Of a stretch of 64,000 bases of DNA, positions 51,490-59,157 are shown one piece after another. This DNA comes from Saccharospirillaceae bacterium (GTDB taxonomy: Bacteria; Pseudomonadota; Gammaproteobacteria; Pseudomonadales; Oceanobacteraceae), in contig JAJOJJ010000009.1 of the NCBI GenBank assembly GCA_021208685.1, positions 31,665-95,664 of the forward strand, written 5' to 3'. The translations under genes and the position numbers were made by a program. Each line of letters begins with the position of its first letter. The first letter of the stretch is position 1. The notes under the pieces were generated by a model. The model ran no database searches. It had not been told where the DNA came from and saw only the letters and a program-made list of their open reading frames with translations.

Positions 51490-52286
51490 CACAGCAATCA
51501 ACGCTGGGCAGCCCTGCATTACTCACACTTGCTGCGCTGATGCTGGGTGCCGCACTGCTGCTGTGGCTGAGCAATGCCAATCAGGCCGTGTTTTTGCTGT
51601 GGAATCACGCCGGCAGCGCGCTCCCTGACTGGCTCTGGACCAACCTGACGCTGGTCGCTGACACGCTGTTTGCCATCGCTGTGCTGCTGATCGCCGCCAG
51701 CTACCGGCCATTGCTGCTGACCCAGTCGCTGGTCCTGCTGATTCTGGGGGCGGCCTTTGTTCACTTTTTCAAGAACACTCTGGACGTTGCCCGTCCGGCG
51801 GCTGTTCTCAGTCATGACAGCTTCACAATTATTGGCGCCGTGCTGAAAGGACACAGCTTCCCGTCCGGTCATTCATTTACCGCTCTGGCCTGTGCCGGTC
51901 TGTTGTGGCTGAACAGCAAACACCTGGGCGTTGGCCTGCTGATTCTGATTTCAGGTTTATCGGCAGCCCTGAGCCGGGCTATGGTCGGTGCTCACTGGCC
52001 GCTGGATATTCTGGTGGGAGGTGCTTTCGGTCTGTTGTTTGCGTGCGTCAGCGTCTGGTTGGTCAATCACTTGTATTGGTTGCAGGCCCATGGCTGGAAG
52101 CTGTTCAGTGCGCTGCTGCTGACTCTGGCCGCAGGGTATCTGGCCTTTCATGAGGACGGTTACCCCTTTACCGACCCTCTTGCCATCATGGCCAGCGTCA
52201 TGGCGGTGATGACTGCACTGATAAAAATATGGATTCCCTTTCTGCGCCTGCTGGCACAGGAACTGGCCAACCGCCATAACGGATGA
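51486..52286 (+). CDS. PAP2-family membrane phosphatase
   Basis: The 266-residue protein has about six membrane segments and the three phosphatase motifs KNTLDVARP (near 96), PSGHS (near 126) and SRAMVGAHWPLDIL (near 163). It overlaps the preceding gene by ATGA. The family dephosphorylates undecaprenyl pyrophosphate, phosphatidic acid or lipid A 1-phosphate. Recycling of polyprenyl phosphate, or LpxT/LpxE-like action, fits the context. Confidence 0.88.
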   Translation: MTQQSTLGSPALLTLAALMLGAALLLWLSNANQAVFLLWNHAGSALPDWLWTNLTLVADTLFAIAVLLIAASYRPLLLTQSLVLLILGAAFVHFFKNTLDVARPAAVLSHDSFTIIGAVLKGHSFPSGHSFTALACAGLLWLNSKHLGVGLLILISGLSAALSRAMVGAHWPLDILVGGAFGLLFACVSVWLVNHLYWLQAHGWKLFSALLLTLAAGYLAFHEDGYPFTDPLAIMASVMAVMTALIKIWIPFLRLLAQELANRHNG

Positions 52287-52323
52287 TTCTGGCGCCTGGT
52301 CAGGCAACGCTGCTGAGCCCGCC

Positions 52324-52572
52324 TCATGCGCCAAATAAATCGAACGCGATACCGCCGTCATCTGACTGATCCAGCCACCCTTTGGGCTTGGAAAAGGTCT
52401 GCTCCATCTGTGCCGCTAAGGCATCCGTGATTTTCCGCGTTGGCTTTTCTCCCAGCATCGCCTGCAGACGATCCTCATCCTGTCCCAGACAGGCGGCCAT
52501 GGTGGCCACATCCAGCGCATTTTCATGCAACAATTCCTGCGCCCGACGCCAGCGGATATCTTGATCAGCCAT
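52324..52572 (-). CDS. Small XRE/CI-like helix-turn-helix protein divergent from fabB
   Basis: This 82-residue protein appears to be all helical. Helices RWRRAQELLHENA, DVATMAACLG and EDRLQAMLG resemble an XRE-type DNA-binding fold, and FSKPKGWLDQ resembles the segment that follows the DNA-binding domain in CI-like repressors (PxGWLD). The start at 52572 is ATG, with AAGGG upstream. It is divergent from fabB across 177 bp that contain a perfect inverted repeat. I do not recognise a named homologue. Confidence 0.65.
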   Translation of the reverse strand: MADQDIRWRRAQELLHENALDVATMAACLGQDEDRLQAMLGEKPTRKITDALAAQMEQTFSKPKGWLDQSDDGGIAFDLFGA

Positions 52573-52628
52573 CACTAATTCAACCCTTTTCGTTTTGATT
52601 GTGGATATTTGGTTAATAATATTTTTCT

Positions 52629-52696
52629 TTATGACTTTTTGACGACTGCTATATAGTGGTGGCCGCCAAGGGATTGAAATATTACCTCAATATTTC
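52629..52696 (+). promoter_or_regulatory. Candidate fabB promoter and operator
   Basis: A perfect inverted repeat GAAATATT-ACCTC-AATATTTC lies at 52676-52696, 53 bp upstream of the fabB ATG. A weak TTATGA-N17-TATAGT (52629-52657) could be the promoter, which would place the repeat just after the transcription start, suitable for a repressor. It does not resemble the FadR or FabR sites of E. coli. Confidence 0.4.
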
Positions 52697-52749
52697 TGTC
52701 ATAGGCTGTACAGGTTTTCATTTATTAAATAAGAATCAGAGTATTCGTT

Positions 52750-53961
52750 ATGCGTCGAGTTGTGGTTACAGGTTTAGGAATCGTAGGTTGTCTGGGCAAT
52801 AACAAAGATGAGGTACTGGCATCCCTGCGGGCACAACGTTCTGGTATCAGCTACATGCCGGAATACGCCGAACTTGGTTTCCGCAGCCATGTGGCAGGCA
52901 AACCACAGATTGACCTCGACGAAGTCATCGACCGTAAACTGAAGCGTTTTATGGGCGACTCTGCGGCCTACTCTTATTTGTCGATGCGTGAAGCCATTGA
53001 AGATTCCGGTCTGACCGCCGAGATGGTCAGCAATCCGCGCACCGGACTGGTCGCCGGATCTGGCGGTGCATCTTCCAGCGATATCGTGGAATCCGTTGAC
53101 CTGCTGCGCGAAAAAGGCATCCGTAAAGTCGGCCCCTACCGTGTGACCCGCACCATGGGCAGCACCGTATCCGCTAACCTCGCTACCCCCTTCTCAATTA
53201 AAGGTGTCAACTACTCGATGACGTCCGCCTGTGCAACCAGCGCACATTGCATCGGTCATGCCATGGAACTGATCCAGTGGGGCAAACAAGACATCGTTTT
53301 TGCCGGTGGCGGTGAAGAAGAACACTGGTCACTGACCATGCAGTTTGACGCCATGGGAGCCCTGTCGAGCAAATACAATGACGCAGCCCAAACCGCATCC
53401 CGCCCTTATGATGCCACCCGCGACGGTTTTGTCATCGCTGGCGGTGGCGGCATGCTGGTGCTGGAAGAATATGAACACGCCATCGCCCGTGGCGCGACCA
53501 TTTACGCCGAACTGATCGGCTATGCCGCAACCTCTGATGGTGCTGATATGGTTGCACCGTCCGGTGAAGGCGCTGTGCGCTGCATGCAGGATGCTCTGGC
53601 CATGGCCGGCAATCCGACCATCGATTATCTGAACACTCACGGCACCAGCACACCAGCGGGTGACATTACGGAATTGCGTGCCGTTGGCCTCGCCTTCGGT
53701 GACCATGTACCCCCCATCAGTTCGACCAAATCTCTGACCGGCCACTCACTGGGTGCCGCCGGAGTTCAGGAGGCAATCTACAGCCTGCTGATGCTGAAAC
53801 ACGGATTCATTACCGGCAGCGCCAACATCACTGAAAAAGACGAAGGCGCTGCTGGTTTCCCCATCGTAACCGAGAACCGCGACGCTGCGCTTAAAACCGT
53901 GATGTCGAACAGCTTTGGCTTCGGTGGGACCAATGCGACCCTGATTTTTCAGTCCCTCTGA
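52750..53961 (+). CDS. fabB: Beta-ketoacyl-ACP synthase I
   Basis: The 403-residue enzyme elongates acyl-ACP with malonyl-ACP and is needed for unsaturated fatty acids. The catalytic cysteine is in [19 protein letters not shown] and the two histidines are in [11 protein letters not shown] and [12 protein letters not shown]. The sequence follows E. coli FabB closely. Its usual partner fabA is not adjacent. Instead the next gene, 206 bp later on the same strand, is the single-chain carboxylase that would supply malonyl-CoA. Confidence 0.96.
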   Translation: MRRVVVTGLGIVGCLGNNKDEVLASLRAQRSGISYMPEYAELGFRSHVAGKPQIDLDEVIDRKLKRFMGDSAAYSYLSMREAIEDSGLTAEMVSNPRTGLVAGSGGASSSDIVESVDLLREKGIRKVGPYRVTRTMGSTVSANLATPFSIKGVNYSMTSACATSAHCIGHAMELIQWGKQDIVFAGGGEEEHWSLTMQFDAMGALSSKYNDAAQTASRPYDATRDGFVIAGGGGMLVLEEYEHAIARGATIYAELIGYAATSDGADMVAPSGEGAVRCMQDALAMAGNPTIDYLNTHGTSTPAGDITELRAVGLAFGDHVPPISSTKSLTGHSLGAAGVQEAIYSLLMLKHGFITGSANITEKDEGAAGFPIVTENRDAALKTVMSNSFGFGGTNATLIFQSL

Positions 53962-54167
53962 AAATTCAGGTACTGAGTCGCTTTTACTTGGTTATTAGTG
54001 ATATTCAAGAAAGACTTTTTAGGTTTTACTAATGCCCCCTATCAGTCCGCACACGGTCAGTTTTCTGGCTGTGGCGGTTCTTATACGGAAGCATGATGGG
54101 CTGGTTCCGCGACATCCGATTCAGGCCAGCCCGATTGAATATCGGCACATTATGGAATGTAGTAACG

Positions 54168-57100
54168 ATGACAGAGCAACAGTTTTCAACAGACAACATC
54201 CACTCCGAACGCATCGACCAGCTGTTCCAGAAAGCGGAACAACTGTCCGCCGACTTTTCTTTGTTTCCGGAATATGAAGACAATGCCGTTGACCACAGCG
54301 TCAGGGGACTGATCTCTCCGGAGCGCTGCGAGGCCGAACTGGAACGCCTGCGCGGCCTGAATATCGACAATTATATTGAACAGATTGTCGCTCCCAGCGA
54401 GAGCAACAGCCGTATGGGGGCCAAAGCGGTTGTTCAGTATCTGGTACTGCGCATCATCACCGAAGTGGAAGACGGCCCGTTATACTGCGCCGAAGCCGAT
54501 ATGGACTTCGGTGGTCATGTCCGCCGCATCGGTTTTATCTGCCAGAACCGTGAACACGCCAATGGCGTATGGCAGCCTCAGCACCATAACCGCGCCGCGC
54601 AACAGGCCCGGGCCTTTGCACGCCGCGCCATGCCAATCGTTACCTTTATTGATACACCGGGAGCCGATGCCGGAGAAGCCGCCAATGCCGGCAATCAGGC
54701 GCACAGTATCTCTCATCTGATCACCGAAATGGCCAACAATGATGTCCCGACGCTGGGCATTATCTGGGGAGCCGGTTACTCCGGCGGTGCCATTCCACTG
54801 GCGACCACCAATATTTTACTCAGCGTGCGTGATGGTATTTTCAACACCATTCAGCCACAGGGTCTGGCCAGCATTGCCCGCAAGTACAATCTGTCATGGC
54901 AGGAATGCGCCAAGTATGTGGGTGTTTCCGGTTTTGAACTGCGTCAGGCCGGTATCATTGACGGCATTATTGATTACGCGCCGACCGATGCTGATGAAAA
55001 ACGCTTTAATCTGCATCAGGCTATCACCACCGGCATTGAATCCATCGAAGCCAGTGCCGCCGAGTTTGCCCGTCACAGCCAATATCTGATGGATCATTAT
55101 CAGCGCAGCGTCGAGCGTTTTCTCAAGCCATCCGAAAAACTGGAAAAACTGCAGAAAGGCTCAAATTTCTTCCTCGCGCAGACGCCGACCGAGCACATCA
55201 ACCTGTTTGGTCTGACCTACCGCTATACCCGCTACCTCACGCTGCGTCGCCGCATTCACTCCACGACACTGGAGAACTATGGCCGTCTGGCAGAAAAAGA
55301 GGTGCCGGAAGGACAACTGCAATCCCGTCTGCAGCGCGAATCCCGGCGTAAATTCCAGAACTGGCTGCAGGCTCCTGAAAAAATCGTTTACGACGACAAC
55401 CTGCACAAGAGCTGGAAAAACTTCTGGAGCAAATACGAAGACCGCGATGAAAGCCGCAGCACGATTGCCCGGCTGTTCTTTGGTGAGCCGAAAAACAACT
55501 ATTTAAAAGCCAAGCAGGAATTATGCTTTAACCTCGGCTTATATCTGTTTAACCGCTGGAAGTCGGATGCGCCGGTCAATTTCCAGGGACTGCTGGATTA
55601 TCTCGAAGACTACAAGCAGAGCCGTTTCCTGCTGCGTGCCAATGACATTCTGGATGCCGTGGCCGTGGCTGAGTTTGTGGAAAAAAATCCGCACCCACTG
55701 GCAGCGTACATCCGCGAACAGCTGCCCCATGAAACCCGTCAGGAGCTGACTCAGGGGCTGGCTAAAGAGAAAGCCAAGGGGGCATTGAAGCAATCTCTGG
55801 CAACCGCACTGAACAGCATTCTGAAAGACGCACTGATTCCTGACCATATCCGTGCAGACCTGAAACTGTCGACCCGGACGGAAGCCCTGGCCAACAGCAT
55901 TGCCAGCATCAAAGTGGAAGCCAACCGCCGCATCATTGAAGAGGCGCTGGCGCCCTATATTCAGTTCCGTCAGGAAAACATCCAGAACCCATCGCATCCG
56001 GATATCACCATTCTGGATGCCATTCTGCACGATGAGCTGCGATATGAGTTCAGCCAGGTGTGTCAGAACATGCTGGTGTTTGGCCAGCTGTATGACAACT
56101 TTATTCATAATCTGGTGGGGGTGGCGAAAGAAGCCAACGAAGACCGTTCTCTGTCACGTGAATCGGTTAAAACCCTGCTGGAAAAATCGTTGGCTGAGGC
56201 TACAGAAGGCGATAGTTATACCGCACAGGAACGCGAGTCCTTTAATCACTGGCTGAGCTACTTCATTAAGAGCAATCAGCGTGGGGACTTCCTGAAGTCG
56301 GTTGAGGAATGGAAAAAACTCGCCTTTCCGCGTCTGTCCGACACCCTGTTTGTGGTGATCACCTTTATTTTCGAGAAACTGCTGCCGGAATATCATGAAG
56401 CCGAGCAGGAAGGTAAAACCTATAACGGCCGTATTAATCCGGTCTCTATTGGTCGCCGTAAAGACTTCTGGAACCGCCTGACCATGGCCTACCACGACCT
56501 GCTGATTCAGCAGGTACTGGACGATACCAAACGTCAGAAAAAGACCTCGGCTCAAGCCATTATCAGCCGCTTTTTCAATGATTTTGAGGAACTGAATGGC
56601 AGCCTGATGTCCGCTGACCCGGTGGCTTTCCCGGGCTTCCGCAGCTCCATCGAAAGTGCACTGAAGAAAGACATCAAGCCCTGCGGCGTGATCACCGGTA
56701 TTGGTACCATCAAAATCGGCGAACGTGCGCAGCAGGTCGGTGCCCTGGTATCCAATCTGGATTTTCAGGCCGGTGCTTTCGATATGGCCTCTGCTGAGAA
56801 ATTCTGCAAACTGATGGTCGAGTGCGCCCGTCTTCATCTGCCTATCGTGTGTTTTGTTTCCTCCGGTGGCATGCAGACCAAAGAAGGGGCCGCAGCGCTG
56901 TTCTCCATGGCCGTCGTCAACGACCGTATTACCCGTTTTGTACGCGACAATGACCTGCCGATTGTGATCTTCGGTTTTGGTGATTGTACCGGTGGCGCTC
57001 AGGCGAGCTTTGTAACTCACCCACTGGCCCAGACCTATTATTTCTCCGGCACCAACATGCCGTTTGCCGGTCAGATCGTGGTTCCAAGCTACCTGCCAAG

Positions 57101-59090
57101 CACCTGCACCCTGTCGAACTACCTGTCGGTTTCGCCGAAATCCATGGACGGTCTGGTCAGTCACCCGTTCTTTGATGACCTGGACGATCGCCTGCGTGCC
57201 ATTGACCCGGATATGCCGGTTGCCCGCTTCAGCGTGGATGACGTTCTCGACCGCGTATTGCAGGGCTATGTCACCGCGGAACGCATGGCTCCGGATACCG
57301 GCGCCAATGCCAGCAAACTGAAAAAATACGGCAAGATCGACAAGGTACTGATCCACGCCCGTGGCTGTACTGCGGTGAAACTGATCCGCAAAGCCCAGGA
57401 AAACGACATCAGGGTCGTGCTGATTGCCTCCGACCCGGATATGGAATCGGTGCCGGTGGACATGCTCGGGCCGGAAGACCGTGTGGTCTGCATTGGCGGA
57501 AATACCCCGGACGAAAGCTATCTGAACGCCAAATCGGTACTGCGCATCGCCCACCACGAAAACGTGGATGCGCTGCACCCGGGTATCGGTTTCCTGTCGG
57601 AAAGCAGCCAGTTTGCTGCGCTGTGTGGCAACCACGATATTAACTTTGTCGGACCGCCGGTTTCCTCAATGGAAACCATGGGTAACAAATCCAACGCCAT
57701 TAATACCGCTATGCGTGTGAACGTTCCGGTAGTCCCCGGCTCCCACGGCATTCTGACCAGTTCCGCCAATGCCGCGGCGGTTGCCGATGAAATCGGTTAT
57801 CCGGTGCTGCTGAAAGCGGTACACGGTGGTGGCGGTAAAGGGATTCAGGTAGTGCATTCGCCGGACAAGATCCACGCCCTGTTCCACCAGATTTCCACCG
57901 AGGCCAAAGCCGCCTTCGGTAACGGTGACGTCTATCTGGAAAAATATGTGACCTCCCTGCGTCATATCGAAGTACAGGTGCTGCGTGACAGCCATGGCAA
58001 TACCAAAATTCTGGGTCTGCGTGATTGCTCCGTGCAGCGCAATAATCAGAAAATTTTCGAAGAATCCGGTTCCACCATGCTGCCGCGTGATCTGGAACAG
58101 GCGGCCTACGACTTTGCCACCAAGCTGGCCGATGCGGTCAAATACGTGGGCGCCGGTACCGTCGAGTTTATTTTTGATCTGCACGCCAACACGATTTATT
58201 TCATGGAAATGAATACCCGTCTGCAGGTTGAGCATCCGGTGACGGAACTGGTATCCGGTATTGATATCGTCAGCACTCAGTTCCGCATTGCCGAAGGCGA
58301 CAGCATTGCCGACCTGAAGCCAGTGTCCAAAGGCTATGCCATTGAAGTCCGGGTCAACGCCGAGAAAGCCGTGCGCAAAGGCGACGATGTTGAATTCGTG
58401 CCAACGCCAGGCCTGATCCGTGACTGCGTGCTGCCGGAAGAAGACTATATCGAGCTGATCGCGATGGCCGCACCGGGCAAACAGGTATCGCCGTTCTATG
58501 ACAGCATGGTGGTACAGATCATCTGTTATGGTGACGACCGTAACGACACCATCGCCAAGCTGCGTGAATATCTGGAACGTGTGCGCATTACCGGTGTGTG
58601 CACCAACATTCCGCTGCTGAAGCGCGTGCTGGACGATAACGTCTTCCGGGATGGCATTTACGACACGACCTATCTGCCGCAATTCCTTGATCGTATTGAT
58701 GTCGATGCACTGATCAAAGATATTGAGGACGCAGCCGATATGAGCGCCAATGCGGTGGATGCTGCAGCGCTGAAAATCGAAGGCTCCGATGAGCTGAAAG
58801 TATTGTCACCGTCGACCAGTATTTTCTACGGCTCGTCATCGCCAAGTGAACCGGCCTTTGTCAAAGAAGGCGACATCATCGGTGTTGATCAGACCCTGTG
58901 TCTGATGGAAGCCATGAAAATGTTCACGCCGCTGAGCCTGAAGCAGTTTAACCGCTCCGGTAGCGAGCTTTATCCTGCCGGGCAGAAATTCAAGGTAACG
59001 CGCATCCTCAACAGCGACGGCCAGCAAGTGAATCAGGGCGATTTGCTGTTTGTGGTAAAACCGGTGACGGGCAGCGAACACGCGGCCTGA
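54168..59090 (+). CDS. Single-chain multidomain acetyl-CoA carboxylase (CT-alpha, CT-beta, BC, BCCP)
   Basis: One 1640-residue polypeptide appears to carry the whole biotin-dependent carboxylase. Residues about 60-340 resemble AccA (FIDTPGADAGEAANAGNQ near 160, GAGYSGGAIPLATTN near 203, IQPQGLASIARKY). About 340-825 is a long, mostly helical, unassigned region. About 835-1040 resembles AccD (VSSGGMQTKEGAAALFSM, FGFGDCTGGAQASF) but has no zinc-ribbon cysteines. About 1055-1510 is biotin carboxylase (KAVHGGGGKGIQVV near 1216, MEMNTRLQVEHPVTE near 1346). The end is a biotin carrier with EAMKM, biotinyl lysine K1584. The start at 54168 (MTEQQFSTDN) has GGAATG upstream; an in-frame ATG at 54093 is possible. 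The product would be malonyl-CoA; acetyl-CoA as substrate is inferred from the fabB neighbour. Confidence 0.9.
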   Translation: MTEQQFSTDNIHSERIDQLFQKAEQLSADFSLFPEYEDNAVDHSVRGLISPERCEAELERLRGLNIDNYIEQIVAPSESNSRMGAKAVVQYLVLRIITEVEDGPLYCAEADMDFGGHVRRIGFICQNREHANGVWQPQHHNRAAQQARAFARRAMPIVTFIDTPGADAGEAANAGNQAHSISHLITEMANNDVPTLGIIWGAGYSGGAIPLATTNILLSVRDGIFNTIQPQGLASIARKYNLSWQECAKYVGVSGFELRQAGIIDGIIDYAPTDADEKRFNLHQAITTGIESIEASAAEFARHSQYLMDHYQRSVERFLKPSEKLEKLQKGSNFFLAQTPTEHINLFGLTYRYTRYLTLRRRIHSTTLENYGRLAEKEVPEGQLQSRLQRESRRKFQNWLQAPEKIVYDDNLHKSWKNFWSKYEDRDESRSTIARLFFGEPKNNYLKAKQELCFNLGLYLFNRWKSDAPVNFQGLLDYLEDYKQSRFLLRANDILDAVAVAEFVEKNPHPLAAYIREQLPHETRQELTQGLAKEKAKGALKQSLATALNSILKDALIPDHIRADLKLSTRTEALANSIASIKVEANRRIIEEALAPYIQFRQENIQNPSHPDITILDAILHDELRYEFSQVCQNMLVFGQLYDNFIHNLVGVAKEANEDRSLSRESVKTLLEKSLAEATEGDSYTAQERESFNHWLSYFIKSNQRGDFLKSVEEWKKLAFPRLSDTLFVVITFIFEKLLPEYHEAEQEGKTYNGRINPVSIGRRKDFWNRLTMAYHDLLIQQVLDDTKRQKKTSAQAIISRFFNDFEELNGSLMSADPVAFPGFRSSIESALKKDIKPCGVITGIGTIKIGERAQQVGALVSNLDFQAGAFDMASAEKFCKLMVECARLHLPIVCFVSSGGMQTKEGAAALFSMAVVNDRITRFVRDNDLPIVIFGFGDCTGGAQASFVTHPLAQTYYFSGTNMPFAGQIVVPSYLPSTCTLSNYLSVSPKSMDGLVSHPFFDDLDDRLRAIDPDMPVARFSVDDVLDRVLQGYVTAERMAPDTGANASKLKKYGKIDKVLIHARGCTAVKLIRKAQENDIRVVLIASDPDMESVPVDMLGPEDRVVCIGGNTPDESYLNAKSVLRIAHHENVDALHPGIGFLSESSQFAALCGNHDINFVGPPVSSMETMGNKSNAINTAMRVNVPVVPGSHGILTSSANAAAVADEIGYPVLLKAVHGGGGKGIQVVHSPDKIHALFHQISTEAKAAFGNGDVYLEKYVTSLRHIEVQVLRDSHGNTKILGLRDCSVQRNNQKIFEESGSTMLPRDLEQAAYDFATKLADAVKYVGAGTVEFIFDLHANTIYFMEMNTRLQVEHPVTELVSGIDIVSTQFRIAEGDSIADLKPVSKGYAIEVRVNAEKAVRKGDDVEFVPTPGLIRDCVLPEEDYIELIAMAAPGKQVSPFYDSMVVQIICYGDDRNDTIAKLREYLERVRITGVCTNIPLLKRVLDDNVFRDGIYDTTYLPQFLDRIDVDALIKDIEDAADMSANAVDAAALKIEGSDELKVLSPSTSIFYGSSSPSEPAFVKEGDIIGVDQTLCLMEAMKMFTPLSLKQFNRSGSELYPAGQKFKVTRILNSDGQQVNQGDLLFVVKPVTGSEHAA

Positions 59091-59119
59091 TAAGGCCGCC
59101 AATTGCGTCACGCCTGTTT

Positions 59120-59149
59120 GCATAAAAGCGCCCCCGGGCGCTTTTATGC
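59120..59149. terminator. Bidirectional terminator between the carboxylase and the chemoreceptor
   Basis: GCATAAAAGCGCCC pairs with GGGCGCTTTTATGC to form a 14-bp stem, 29 bp past the carboxylase stop and 8 bp past the chemoreceptor stop on the other strand. Confidence 0.82.
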
Positions 59150-59157
59150 GTTATGCG

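Noticed and set aside
54093..54167. 25-residue N-terminal extension of the carboxylase
   Set aside because: An ATG with GGAAG is present, but the extra residues do not look like carboxylase sequence, and ATG 54168 has its own ribosome site. It remains possible.
56154..57635. 493-codon open frame on the minus strand inside the carboxylase gene
   Set aside because: It is antisense to CT-beta and BC sequence with clear motifs on plus. Its translation is rich in His/Gln/Arg as expected from a shadow frame, with no domain.
57666..58682. 338-codon minus-strand frame inside the biotin carboxylase part
   Set aside because: It is antisense to the BC ATP-grasp domain. There is no Shine-Dalgarno and no recognisable protein.
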